This document shows, piece by piece, positions 34,713-45,650 of a stretch of DNA of 64,000 nucleotides (within the stretch, counting starts at the first letter, position 1; every line of letters starts with the position of its first letter). This DNA is from Streptomyces griseochromogenes. GTDB taxonomy: Bacteria; Actinomycetota; Actinomycetes; Streptomycetales; Streptomycetaceae. Where the stretch lies: assembly GCF_001542625.1 (NCBI RefSeq), contig NZ_CP016279.1:3658001-3722000 (forward strand), given 5' to 3'. The notes beneath the pieces were generated by a model. That model was not told the DNA's origin and made no database searches. It saw only the letters and a program-made list of their open reading frames with translations. A program made the translations under genes and the position numbers.

Positions 34713-37325
34713 CTACGCCGCCCCGAACGCCGCGAACGCCCAGCCCGTCGCCTGGTGGACCGCGTCGCCGGGCTGGGCCGTGCGGGCGTCGCGCAGGGCC
34801 TCGGCCAGGGAGAGGCCCGCGTCGAGGCCCTTGTGCAGGGCGAGCATCAGGGGGACCACGGCGGCGTCGTTCACGGGCGCGCTGCTCGCGACCACCCCGG
34901 CCGTGCCCAGCGGGAGCAACGCGGTGACCAGCCCGAGGAGTTCGTCGGCGCCCACCGACGCGAGCCGGGCGGTGTCGCAGCTGGAGAGGATGATCCGGTA
35001 CGGGCTGCGGGCGAGGCGTTCGAAATCGTGCACGATCAGCGGGCCGTCGGCCATCCGCAGGGCCGAGAACAGCGGGCTGTCGGCGCGGAACGTGCCGTGC
35101 GCGGCCAGGTGGGCGAGGGCCGCGCCGTCGAGTTCCTCCAGCACGCGGGGGACCTGCGCCGCCTCACCCTCCAGGACGGTCGCCGTGCCGTAGCGGTCGG
35201 CCAGTTCGGGCACCTCGGCACCCCCCGTGGCCAGGCCGGGGCCGCGCACCAGGACGGGCCGGCCACCGGGCGGCGGCTCGGTCTCCCGGGCCCGCAGCCA
35301 GCTGCTCGCCGACGGCGACACGCTGAGCACCCGCTCGCGCAGCGCGGGCAGCAGCGCCCACGGCACCCGGTGCAGCGCGCCCGGCGGCACGATCACCACC
35401 GGACCGGACCCGAGGTGCGCCGCGGCATCGCCCAGCAGCAGCTCCTGCAGACGCCGGCCCCCCGCCTCCACCAGCGGCAGCCGCGCCTCGCCCTGCGGGT
35501 GCGCGAGCCTGCGCAGCCCGGCCTGCACATGCTCGGCCTCGGCCACCGCCTCCGCGAGCGCGCCGCCCGCGAACCGCCGTACCCGGCCCTGTCCGCACAG
35601 CAGGACGTGCACCTGGCCGTCCACGACGGCGAGCTCGGCCAGCCGTGCCTCGCCCAGCCGGTCCAGCAGGCGGCCGGCGTCGAAACGGTCGCCGTAGCCG
35701 GGCGTGTCCCCGCGCAGGTGGTGGGTGCGGGAGCGGATGTCCCGCTCCAGCCGCCGCTGTTCGCGCTCCAGGGCGGGAATCGGGCGGCCCTCCCCGCGTG
35801 CCTCCTCGGCGCGGGCCGCTATCTCCCGGTAGGCGGTGAGGCTGCCGAGCAGCGCCGGATCGGCGGGCGGCCGGGCGGGCGGCGCGGACAGCACGGTCGC
35901 CCGCCAGCGCTCGCTCCACTCCAGCAGCCGTCGCGGACCGCCGTGGGCCAGGCTCGCCTCCTGCGCGAGCGCGGCCAGTTCGGCGCCCTGCGCGGTGACG
36001 CGCGCCCTGAGCTCGGAGGCGCCGAGTGTCATCCGGTGGTCGTCCAGCACGTCCAGGCCGCGCCGGCAGGCCTTCAGCACGCCTCGCCCGGAACCGGCCG
36101 CCCGGGCCCGCAGCGCCTGCGCGGCCCAGCCCGTCATGCGGGCCGGCGGGGGACCGCCGTGCCGGCTGCGCGCGGCCACCGCCAAGTGCCGCTCCGCCTC
36201 CGCCGTCCGGCCCAGGGCGAGCGCGATCCGGCCGGCGAGCAGCGCGGCCTGGGGCGCGGCGGGCGAACCGAAGGAGGCCAGCCGCTCGGCCACCGCCGCC
36301 GCGTCCGCGACCAGCCGCCCCGACCTGCGCCCGGCCGCCACCCGGGCCTCTATGAGCACCAGCCGGGCGTGCGTCTCCCACCAGGTCCGTCGCTGCCCCG
36401 TGAAGAGCCGCACGGCGACGGCGGCACGGGCGATGGCGGTGTCCGGGTCCCCGGCCGAGCGGGCGGCCCGCGCGGCGGCGAGCAGCAACTCGGCCTTGCG
36501 GGTCGGCTGCCCGCCGATCCGGTCCAGCAGCGCGATGGCCGCGTCCGCCTCCGCGAGCGCCTCCGGGGCGAGTCCCGCCGCCATCAGCACCTCGCAGCGC
36601 CGGATCGAGAGCATGAACGTGGGTGTCTCCAGCTTGCCGTACCGCTCCTCGGCCTCGTCCAGCAGCCGCAGCGCGGCCGGGATGTCACCCGAGCGGAACG
36701 CGGCAAGGCCCCGGCTCTCCACCGCGTCCGCCTTGTCGTGTTCCTGGCCGGTGGTCTCCCACAGCCGCTCCGCCGCCGTGAAGTCCGCGTCGGCCCGGTC
36801 CACGGCGCCCAGCGCCAGATGCACCGTGGCCCGCAACGTCAGGGCCCGTGCGGTCCAGATGCCGTCGTCGGCCTGCCGCAGCACCGGAAGCGCCCGCCGT
36901 ACGTCCTCCAGCGCCTCCCGGTGGTGTCCCAGCACCCACCACACATAGGCCCGCCGGTACAGCACCCGTGCCCTGGTGTGTCCGCTGCCTCGCGCGACAC
37001 CCCGCTCGAACGACGCCAGCCCCTGCCGCGTGCGCCCCGCGTGCACCAGTGCGACCCCCAGCGTCGCGAGCACGTCCGCCTCCCGGTCGGCCGACTCGGC
37101 GCGCGCGGCCAGGTCCCGGGCCTGGCGCAGATGCCGCAGGGCGATCCTCAGGTCACCGAAGTCCCGCTGCCAGATACCGAGAACCTGGTGGGCGATGCTG
37201 GCGTGCAGCGGTGACGGACGGCTGTGCAGTACCTGTTCCGCGCGTGCCCGGGCCTCGCCCGGGTCGGCGAAGACCATCGGCAGTAGTTCGAGAACCGACT
37301 CGCGTCCCGCTGTCACCCCTCGCAT
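34713..37325 (-). CDS. TPR-CHAT protein, caspase-like cysteine protease
   Basis: 870 residues, cytoplasmic, no signal peptide. Residues about 1-480 are helical repeats of TPR type (ADVLATLGVALVHAGRTRQG, VLYRRAYVWWVLGHHREALED). Residues about 560-870 form a CHAT domain with the caspase-like dyad His743 (HLAAHGTF) and Cys783 (ILSSCDTA); the typical HDFERL and ADELLGL segments follow each residue. CHAT proteases cleave protein targets once activated, as in separase and CRISPR-linked TPR-CHAT (Craspase). The gene is divergent from a subtilisin-sigma-unknown operon (137-base gap), so it probably acts with them. The trigger and target are unknown. Confidence 0.87.
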   Translation of the reverse strand: MRGVTAGRESVLELLPMVFADPGEARARAEQVLHSRPSPLHASIAHQVLGIWQRDFGDLRIALRHLRQARDLAARAESADREADVLATLGVALVHAGRTRQGLASFERGVARGSGHTRARVLYRRAYVWWVLGHHREALEDVRRALPVLRQADDGIWTARALTLRATVHLALGAVDRADADFTAAERLWETTGQEHDKADAVESRGLAAFRSGDIPAALRLLDEAEERYGKLETPTFMLSIRRCEVLMAAGLAPEALAEADAAIALLDRIGGQPTRKAELLLAAARAARSAGDPDTAIARAAVAVRLFTGQRRTWWETHARLVLIEARVAAGRRSGRLVADAAAVAERLASFGSPAAPQAALLAGRIALALGRTAEAERHLAVAARSRHGGPPPARMTGWAAQALRARAAGSGRGVLKACRRGLDVLDDHRMTLGASELRARVTAQGAELAALAQEASLAHGGPRRLLEWSERWRATVLSAPPARPPADPALLGSLTAYREIAARAEEARGEGRPIPALEREQRRLERDIRSRTHHLRGDTPGYGDRFDAGRLLDRLGEARLAELAVVDGQVHVLLCGQGRVRRFAGGALAEAVAEAEHVQAGLRRLAHPQGEARLPLVEAGGRRLQELLLGDAAAHLGSGPVVIVPPGALHRVPWALLPALRERVLSVSPSASSWLRARETEPPPGGRPVLVRGPGLATGGAEVPELADRYGTATVLEGEAAQVPRVLEELDGAALAHLAAHGTFRADSPLFSALRMADGPLIVHDFERLARSPYRIILSSCDTARLASVGADELLGLVTALLPLGTAGVVASSAPVNDAAVVPLMLALHKGLDAGLSLAEALRDARTAQPGDAVHQATGWAFAAFGAA

Positions 37326-37461
37326 GGTAGTGGCCTGCGTAAATCCGTCACACGGGTTCTCCGTGGTCTCCGCAGTCTGTACCAGCCGTACTTGCGGGCT
37401 GTATCAATCGGTCTTCGGGCGACTCTGACTGTCGAGCACCGTCTCAGGGGGAGGACACACC

Positions 37462-38886
37462 ATGGCACCTCGGCGATTCCACGAGCAGTTCGACCACATC
37501 CAGCGCTCGATGCGCGACGTCCCGCTCACCATGGGACCGGACGACTCCGCGGGGTTCCTCTACGAGAAGGGCGTCGTCCTCGCCCGCGACGGCGAGGAGG
37601 CCCGGCTGGTCGAGGACACCGTGCGCACTCACTTCACCGACACCCGGGGACTGGTCCCCGACCATGTGCGCCGGGTCGGCCCGGACACCAACCGCACCGG
37701 AGTCACCCGGATCCGGGTCGGCGACCCGGCCCAGGGCGACGACGCCGTCCCGCACGCCCTGCGCGCTCTCGCGCAGGCCGAGGGGCGCCAGAACCGCCGG
37801 CTGGTCAGCCGCAACCACGTCGTGCACATCGCGGTCAACGCCTGCCCGGGTGACGAGCCGGTGCCCGTGCCACGCAGTGAGCCACCCAACCCGGCGGCGG
37901 CCGAGGACCCGTACGACCCGGACACCGCCGTCCCCGTCCTCGTCATCGACACCGGTCTCGTGCACGATCACGCCTCCTACCCGCTCCTCGCCCACACCAC
38001 CGGCGATGCCCAGGTGAGCGAGACAGGCGCGGACGGAATGCTCCGGCAGTACGTCGGCCACGGCACGTTCATCGCCGGGATCCTCGCCGCCGTCGCGCCC
38101 AACACCGACGTCACCGTGCGGGGCACGCTCAACGACGCGGGCGCCGTCCTGGAGTCCGAGTTCGGCGCCAAGCTCTTCGAGGCCGTCGACGAGGGCGGCT
38201 GGCCGGACATCCTCAGCCTCTCCGCGGGCACCTCCAACGGGTCCGCGGACGGCCTCATCGGACTCGACGCGTTCATGCGGGAACTGCGCGAACAGGGCAC
38301 CCTGCTGGTGGCCGCCGCCGGCAACAACGGCAGCGACGACCCCTTCTGGCCGGCCGCCTACGCGGCCCTGCCCGAGTACGAGGACAGCGTGCTGTCGGTC
38401 GGCGCGCTGCGCGGGGACGGTGAGTCCGGCGCCTGCTTCAGCAACCACGGCCCCTGGGTGCGCGTCTACGCCCCCGGAGAGCGCCTGACGAGCGCCCTCA
38501 CCGGCTTCGACATCCCCGTGCCGTACGTCTACCAGCACTCCACCTACGACGCCTGCCGGTACGGCTGCACCTATGCCTGCACCTGCCAGTACCCGCGCCA
38601 CACCGGCGCGCTGAGCGAGGCGCGGGAGAGCACCTCGGCCAAGCCGGACCAGGTGATGTTCGACGGCCTGGCGCAGTGGAGCGGCACCTCCTTCGCCACC
38701 CCCGTCGTCGCCGGGCTCGTCGCCGCCCATATGACGGCACACAAGGAACGCGACCCGCGCGCGGCCCGCGCACAACTGCTCGCCTCCACCACCGACCGAG
38801 CCGATGTGCGCGGGGCGCACGTCCAGGCGCTGCGCCCGCCCACCTGGCGCCCGGTTCCGGTCCTGATCCCGAGTCTGCCCGCATGA
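37462..38886 (+). CDS. Cytoplasmic S8 (subtilisin-like) serine peptidase with Cys-rich insert
   Basis: 474 residues, no signal peptide, unlike most Streptomyces subtilases. The catalytic triad is intact: Asp163 (VLVIDTG), His200 (GHGTFIAG), Ser410 (SGTSFATP), with oxyanion Asn288 (AAAGNNGS). An N-terminal region of about 150 residues has no recognised domain. Between Asn288 and Ser410 there is an insert with C365-x3-C369-x3-C373-x-C375, possibly a metal or redox site. The ATG at 37462 follows GGGGAGGA. It leads an operon with a sigma factor and a 161-residue protein and is divergent from the TPR-CHAT gene. Confidence 0.88.
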   Translation: MAPRRFHEQFDHIQRSMRDVPLTMGPDDSAGFLYEKGVVLARDGEEARLVEDTVRTHFTDTRGLVPDHVRRVGPDTNRTGVTRIRVGDPAQGDDAVPHALRALAQAEGRQNRRLVSRNHVVHIAVNACPGDEPVPVPRSEPPNPAAAEDPYDPDTAVPVLVIDTGLVHDHASYPLLAHTTGDAQVSETGADGMLRQYVGHGTFIAGILAAVAPNTDVTVRGTLNDAGAVLESEFGAKLFEAVDEGGWPDILSLSAGTSNGSADGLIGLDAFMRELREQGTLLVAAAGNNGSDDPFWPAAYAALPEYEDSVLSVGALRGDGESGACFSNHGPWVRVYAPGERLTSALTGFDIPVPYVYQHSTYDACRYGCTYACTCQYPRHTGALSEARESTSAKPDQVMFDGLAQWSGTSFATPVVAGLVAAHMTAHKERDPRAARAQLLASTTDRADVRGAHVQALRPPTWRPVPVLIPSLPA

Positions 38887-38945
38887 GGGCCGGAATCCTC
38901 CACTCCACGGCGTACGATGACGTGCCGTACACGAGGGGTGGAGCC

Positions 38946-39521
38946 GTGGACCGTACAGAGGTCGGCGCGCTGGTCCGGTCCGCTGTCGACGGTGACGCCG
39001 CGGCCTGGAAAGCGCTGGTGGAAGGGATGAGTCCGCTGGTGTGGTCGGTCGTGCGCGCGCACCGGCTCTCCGACGCCGACGCGCACGAGGTCTACCAGAC
39101 CGTGTGGTTCCGCTTCGCCCAGCACCTGGGCCGCCTCCGTGAGCCCGACAAGGCGGGCGCCTGGCTGGCCAGTACGGCCCGTCACGAGTGCCTGAAGGTG
39201 CTCAAAGGGATGGCGCGGCTGACGCTGACCGACGACCCGCAAGTGCTCGACCGGGCGAGCGAGGACCGCACGCCGGAGCAGACGCTGATCGACTCCGAGG
39301 AGGCGGCCGTCGAGGCCGAGCGCATCCGCCGGCTGTGGCAGGAGTTCGAGGCGCTCGGCGACCGGTGCAGGAAGCTGCTGCGGGTGCTGATGGCCTCGCC
39401 GCCGCCCAGCTATCTGGAGGTGTCGTCCGCGCTCGGTATCGCGGTCGGCAGTATCGGGCCGCTGCGCCAGCGCTGTCTGCGCCGGCTGCGAGCCCGCATG
39501 GACGCCCGGGGGGCGATGTGA
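38946..39521 (+). CDS. Sigma-70 family (ECF-like) RNA polymerase sigma factor
   Basis: 191 residues from GTG 38946. Region 2 is visible around DADAHEVYQTVWFRFAQHL, and region 4 near the C-terminus (CRKLLRVLMASPPPSYLEVS, then SALGIAVGSIGPLRQRCLRRLR). An alternative ATG at 38883 overlaps the subtilisin stop (ATGA) and would add 21 residues with coupled translation. It recruits RNA polymerase to unknown promoters. No classical zinc anti-sigma gene follows; the 161-residue protein overlapping its end, or cleavage by the linked proteases, may control it. Confidence 0.9.
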   Translation: MDRTEVGALVRSAVDGDAAAWKALVEGMSPLVWSVVRAHRLSDADAHEVYQTVWFRFAQHLGRLREPDKAGAWLASTARHECLKVLKGMARLTLTDDPQVLDRASEDRTPEQTLIDSEEAAVEAERIRRLWQEFEALGDRCRKLLRVLMASPPPSYLEVSSALGIAVGSIGPLRQRCLRRLRARMDARGAM

Positions 39522-40003
39522 GCGGCATGGACGACAACGGCATCCCTGAAGAGGGCCTGGAGGCGTCCGGGTTCGACGGCGATCTCCTGGAGGAGGAGCT
39601 GCGGCAGGCGGCCGCCGTCCTGGATCCCGTCCCCGCCGAGCTGCTCCAACTCGCGCTCGAAGCCTACGCGTTGCACGACCTGGACGCGCGGATCGCCGAG
39701 CTGACCTTCGACTCGCTCGTGGACGCGCTGCCGGTCAGGGGAGTGCCGGACGCTCCCCGGATGCTCACCTTCCGCGCGGGCGGACTGACCGTCGACGTCG
39801 AGGTCACCGGGGAGGGGCTGATCGGCCAGGTGCTGCCGCCGCAGTCGGCCCGCATCGAGGTGCTGGGCGGTCCCCAGACGGCCCGGCCGGTCAGCGTCGA
39901 CACCCTGGGCCGCTTCACCAGCGACACAACGCCCGCCGGCCCGTTCGCGCTGCGACTGCGGGCCGACGGCGAGGTGATCGTCACGGAGTGGCTGCGGGCC
40001 TGA
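39518..40003 (+). CDS. Unknown protein linked to the sigma factor and proteases
   Basis: 161 residues; GTG start overlaps the sigma stop (ATGTGA), so it is translationally coupled. An acidic N-terminus (MDDNGIPEEGLEASG) is followed by a helical segment (EEELRQAAAVLDPVPAELLQ, then LALEAYALHDLDARIAELTF) and a C-terminal beta-rich part (RMLTFRAGGLTVDVEVTGEG). No signal peptide, membrane segment or Cys/His cluster. Coupling suggests it binds the sigma factor or is a protease substrate, but this is inference. An ATG at 39527 is an alternative start. Confidence 0.8.
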   Translation: MSGMDDNGIPEEGLEASGFDGDLLEEELRQAAAVLDPVPAELLQLALEAYALHDLDARIAELTFDSLVDALPVRGVPDAPRMLTFRAGGLTVDVEVTGEGLIGQVLPPQSARIEVLGGPQTARPVSVDTLGRFTSDTTPAGPFALRLRADGEVIVTEWLRA

Positions 40004-40009
40004 CCTCGC

Positions 40010-41245
40010 TCACCAGGTGACGGGCAGCGTCCGCGGCCCGCGGATCATCGTCTTGTGCCGCCAGCGCACCTGCTCCGGCGGCACCGCGAGCCGCAGCCCG
40101 GGCAGCCGGTCCAGCAGCGTGCCGACGAGCAGTTCGGTCTGCAGCCGGGCGAGGACGGCGCCGGTGCAGTGGTGCGGGCCGTTGCCGAAGGCCAGATGCG
40201 GGTTGGGGTCGCGGTCGGGGTGGATGGTGTCCGGGTCGGGGAAGGCGTCCGGATCGCGGTTGGCGGCGAGGTAGGAGACGTACACCGGCTCGCCCGCGCG
40301 GATCCGGCGGCCGGCCAGCTCCACGTCCTCCAGCGCGATCCGGGCGAGCCCCACCGTGCTCCGGTGCGGGATGTACCGCAGCAGCTCGTCCAGGACCGGG
40401 CCGCGCGCCTCCGGGCGGGCGCGCATCCGTTCCGTGAGCTCCGGCCGGGTCAGGATCAGGAACAGCGTCTGCCCGCTGTGGTGGGTGACGGCCTCGCCGC
40501 CGATCTGCAGCGGACCGGCCAGGCCCACGGCCTCCTCCGCCGTGATCTCACCGCGTGCGACGGCGGCTCCGAGCAGCGTGTACACGTCCTCGGCCGGGCT
40601 CACCGCCCGCGCCCGGACGGTCTCGCCGATCCAGCCGTACAGGCCCTTCTTGGCCCGGTCGGCGGCCTCGGTGCCGCCGGAGGTGGAGATGATCTGCCGG
40701 GTCCAGGCGTGCACCCGGTCCCGGTCGGCGGGCGGTACCCCCATCACCTCGCTGACGACCGTGAGCGGGAACGGCTCCAGGACCCGCTCGACCAGATCCA
40801 CGGGTGGTCCGTCCCGTACGACCCCGTCCACCAGCTCGTCCAGGATCTCCTGTGCGCGGGGCCGCAGTTGTTTCATCGCGCTCACCGTGAAGGCGCCGGC
40901 GACCGCCCTGCGCAGCCGGTTGTGCGCGGGCTGGTCGGCCCAGGCCAGCGAGCCGGGCCGGGGCGCGAAGTTCGGGGCGAGCCGGGTCACCTGACGGCGG
41001 GTCACCTCGGCCCGGCTGAACCGCGGATCGTTGGTGACCAGCTTCACGTCCTCGTACCGGGTGGCGAGCCAGGCCCACCCCTCGCCGAACGGCAGCCGGA
41101 TCCGGGTCAGCGGACCCTCGCTCATCAGACCGGCGAGGACGGGGTCGAACTCCGTCCCGTCCAGGTCGAGCGCGGGCCAGTCCCGCACGGGCGGCGGCGG
41201 TGCCTGGCCGGTGAGCGGGCCGGGCTCCTCGGTGATGCCTGTCAT
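40010..41245 (-). CDS. Cytochrome P450
   Basis: 411 residues, soluble bacterial class. The haem-binding motif FGNGPHHCTG has Cys360; the ExxR pair is in VLDELLRYI. The I-helix reads IGGEAVTHHSG, where most P450s have an acid and Thr before the second Thr (AGxET); the usual acid position is Ala here. Oxygen activation may therefore differ or the substrate may supply a hydroxyl. ATG 41245 was chosen; a GTG at 41254 is possible. No ferredoxin gene is adjacent and the gene stands alone, convergent with the 39518 gene six bases away. Confidence 0.9.
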   Translation of the reverse strand: MTGITEEPGPLTGQAPPPPVRDWPALDLDGTEFDPVLAGLMSEGPLTRIRLPFGEGWAWLATRYEDVKLVTNDPRFSRAEVTRRQVTRLAPNFAPRPGSLAWADQPAHNRLRRAVAGAFTVSAMKQLRPRAQEILDELVDGVVRDGPPVDLVERVLEPFPLTVVSEVMGVPPADRDRVHAWTRQIISTSGGTEAADRAKKGLYGWIGETVRARAVSPAEDVYTLLGAAVARGEITAEEAVGLAGPLQIGGEAVTHHSGQTLFLILTRPELTERMRARPEARGPVLDELLRYIPHRSTVGLARIALEDVELAGRRIRAGEPVYVSYLAANRDPDAFPDPDTIHPDRDPNPHLAFGNGPHHCTGAVLARLQTELLVGTLLDRLPGLRLAVPPEQVRWRHKTMIRGPRTLPVTW

Positions 41246-41333
41246 GGCCTCCACCCTGGTACGCGCCCGGCCCGCTGTCCTGCGGGAATGCTCCAGCCGG
41301 AGGCCCGCAAGGCGTCCATGCGAGTCGACGGGC

Positions 41334-42125
41334 CTAGACGGCGTCCACGAGCCCCGCCAGGGCGGCGGCCAGCCGCTCCAGGCCCGGACCGGCCGGCCCG
41401 CCGGGCTCGGCCATGTACGTGTCCCGGCGGATCTCCACCATCAAGGCGCTCACCCGCCGGTCCCGCCCGTAGTACTCCAGCGGCACATAGGTCCCGCTGA
41501 ACGGGCTGTCCAGCCCCGTCTCCCCGCACCCTGCCAGCGCCGTCCGCGCTGCCCCGGTCAGTGCCGGCGGCGTGTGGAAGGCGTCCGTGCCGAGACACAC
41601 GGCGGGGCGCGGTCCCGCCCCGTGCAGCTCGTAGGGCAGCGGCTCGGCCGGATACGAGTGCACGTCGATCACCACGGCCCGTCCGGTCGCGGCGAGCCGC
41701 CCGGCCACCGCCTCGCTCATCGCCCGCGCGTACGGGCGGAAGTACCGCTCCAGAAGCGGCTCGGGATCCGCGTCCGCGGGACGCAGCTCGCCCCGGTGCG
41801 TGGTCCGCGTGTAGACGGCCCCCATCCCGGCGGCGAGCATCTCCTCCCGGTCGTCCGGAAACCGCTCCGGGTCCACGACCAGCCGCGACAGCCGGTTGAC
41901 GAACCGCCAGGGGGTGATCTCGGCCAGGGCGGCGGCCCGCTCGGCGATCCGGTCGGTGTGCGCGTCGGTGATGTGGTCCAGCTCCCGCCGGAGCGACGGG
42001 TCGTCGAGCAGGATCCCTGTGCGCACGTCCTCCGGTATCGCCCGCGCGCTGTGCGGCACATGCAGCAGCACAGGCGACTCGGCCGCGCCGGGGAGGAGTT
42101 CGAACGAGGTCACGGGCTCGGTCAC
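41334..42125 (-). CDS. N-formylglutamate amidohydrolase family protein
   Basis: 263 residues of the FGase fold, a zinc-dependent hydrolase family. Family segments include LLHVPHSARAIP, HITDAHTDRIAE, VDPERFPDDREEM, VVIDVHSYPAEPLPYELHG and SALMVEIRRDTYM, which hold the likely metal and catalytic residues (His, Asp, Glu). In histidine degradation such enzymes release glutamate from N-formylglutamate. No hut genes are nearby, so the true substrate is uncertain. It stands alone, 88 bases upstream of the P450 gene on the same strand. Confidence 0.85.
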   Translation of the reverse strand: MTEPVTSFELLPGAAESPVLLHVPHSARAIPEDVRTGILLDDPSLRRELDHITDAHTDRIAERAAALAEITPWRFVNRLSRLVVDPERFPDDREEMLAAGMGAVYTRTTHRGELRPADADPEPLLERYFRPYARAMSEAVAGRLAATGRAVVIDVHSYPAEPLPYELHGAGPRPAVCLGTDAFHTPPALTGAARTALAGCGETGLDSPFSGTYVPLEYYGRDRRVSALMVEIRRDTYMAEPGGPAGPGLERLAAALAGLVDAV

Positions 42126-42204
42126 GGGCTGCTCCAGGGGCGTTGTCAGTGGCGTGGTGCAGGATCAAGGTGTCACACCGGCATCCAGTGAGGGAGGCGG
42201 GAGC

Positions 42205-42359
42205 GTGCCGATCGGCAATCCCCGGGGGCCCGGCACTCGTTTCTGGAAGGGCTCCACGAGGACGGGTACTTCCCCGACCACGTCGTCGACGGGGGCTGGA
42301 CGATCCTGCTCGCCCTGTGCCCGGACGTGGAGGAGCTGATCGCGACCCGGGAGTGGTGA
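42205..42359 (+). pseudogene. DUF5713-like remnant
   Basis: The frame ending TGA at 42357-42359 reads FLEGLHEDGYFPDHVVDGG and then WTILLALCPDVEELI, which resembles the start of DUF5713 proteins. That frame has no ATG or GTG; a TGA at 42189-42191 closes it upstream. A GTG at 42205 gives VPIGNPRGPG, a plausible N-terminus, but in another frame, so a frameshift around 42222-42232 is likely. The protein also stops short. The rest of the 446-base gap 42126-42571 shows only the terminator at 42503-42536. Confidence 0.5.
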
Positions 42360-42502
42360 CACCACGGGCCTCGGGCGGCAACACGCGAGCCGGCGACTCC
42401 ACTTGATCCTCTCGCCGGGTAACCCGCCGTGTCCGTACGGCGATGCCCCCCCGGTGCCGCCGCGCCGAACCCGCGGCGTCACGGCCGGGACCCCGGACAT
42501 GA

Positions 42503-42536
42503 CTCCGCCCCGGCCGGGGCACCGACCGGGGCGGAG
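42503..42536 (-). terminator. Terminator of the isocitrate dehydrogenase gene
   Basis: CTCCGCCCCGG (42503-42513) pairs perfectly over 11 bases with CCGGGGCGGAG (42526-42536) around a 12-base loop, 36 bases after the stop at 42572 on the minus strand. Confidence 0.85.
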
Positions 42537-42571
42537 GTTCACTCACGACTGCGGCTCTGCCGCCGCGGGCG

Positions 42572-44917
<2,346 letters not shown>

Positions 44918-44987
44918 TCATGACAAGCGATCGCCCGCTGACCGGCGGCCGGACCCGACCACCCGGCCGCCCGAGCGAAAGCGGATC

Positions 44988-45600
44988 ATGAGATATCGCA
45001 CCAGAGTGACGGCCCCGGCGGCCGCCCTGATCGGTACGGCGGCGGCGCCGGGCGTGGGGAGCACGGCCCGTGCCCGGCCGCCATCCGCACGCGCACGGCG
45101 GACCCGGACCCGGGCCCGGAGAGCCTCGGCGACCCCGTCTTCCCGGCCCTCGGCAACGACGGCTACCGCGCCCGTGCCCATCACCTCGACCTCTGTTACG
45201 ACGCCACGGCCCGGTGTGTCGACGCCGCCGCCCTGAGGATCCGCACCACCCGGGCGCTGGACGAGGACCGCGTCGTCACGGTCCGCGTCGAGTACTCCGC
45301 CGACCCGCGCCGCGCCCTGGCGCACACCGCCCGGGTGCCCACTCCGGACGGCTTCGCGATCTGCCCCCGGCCGAACTCCGCGCACACCGTCTTCCCGTGC
45401 AACGACCGCCCGTCGGACAAGGCGGACTTCAGCTTCCGCAGCACCGTCCCGAACGGACTGCGCGGCGTGGCGAACGGCCCGAACCTCGCGGCCCGCACAG
45501 CAGGCGCGGAGGCCACTGGCACGAGAATTCGGCCACGCTCCGACCGGCGGTGGCGGGCGGGGCCCAGTGGCCGGTTTCGCTCGCCACGTACTGCCCGACT
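44988..45600 (+). pseudogene. Decayed secreted M1 aminopeptidase
   Basis: A signal peptide (MRYRTRVTAPAAALIGTAAA) begins at ATG 44988. After a frameshift near 45090 the next frame reads SLGDPVFPALGNDGYRARA, matching the mature start of secreted M1 metallopeptidases. Further on it gives VFPCNDRPSDKADFSFRSTV and PNGLRGVANG, again M1 landmarks. About 30 residues are missing between these parts, another frame change follows near 45500, and the whole catalytic half (HExxH) is gone. It therefore cannot be an active enzyme. It fills most of the 859-base gap between idh and the propeller gene. Confidence 0.75.
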
Positions 45601-45650
45601 CCTCGTTGATCTGGTGGGATCGGGTGTCGCCGTGGGAGGGAGAGCAAGAC

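Noticed and set aside
38887..38945. Separate promoter for the sigma factor
   Set aside because: No convincing -35/-10 pair with correct spacing; co-transcription with the subtilisin gene is simpler.
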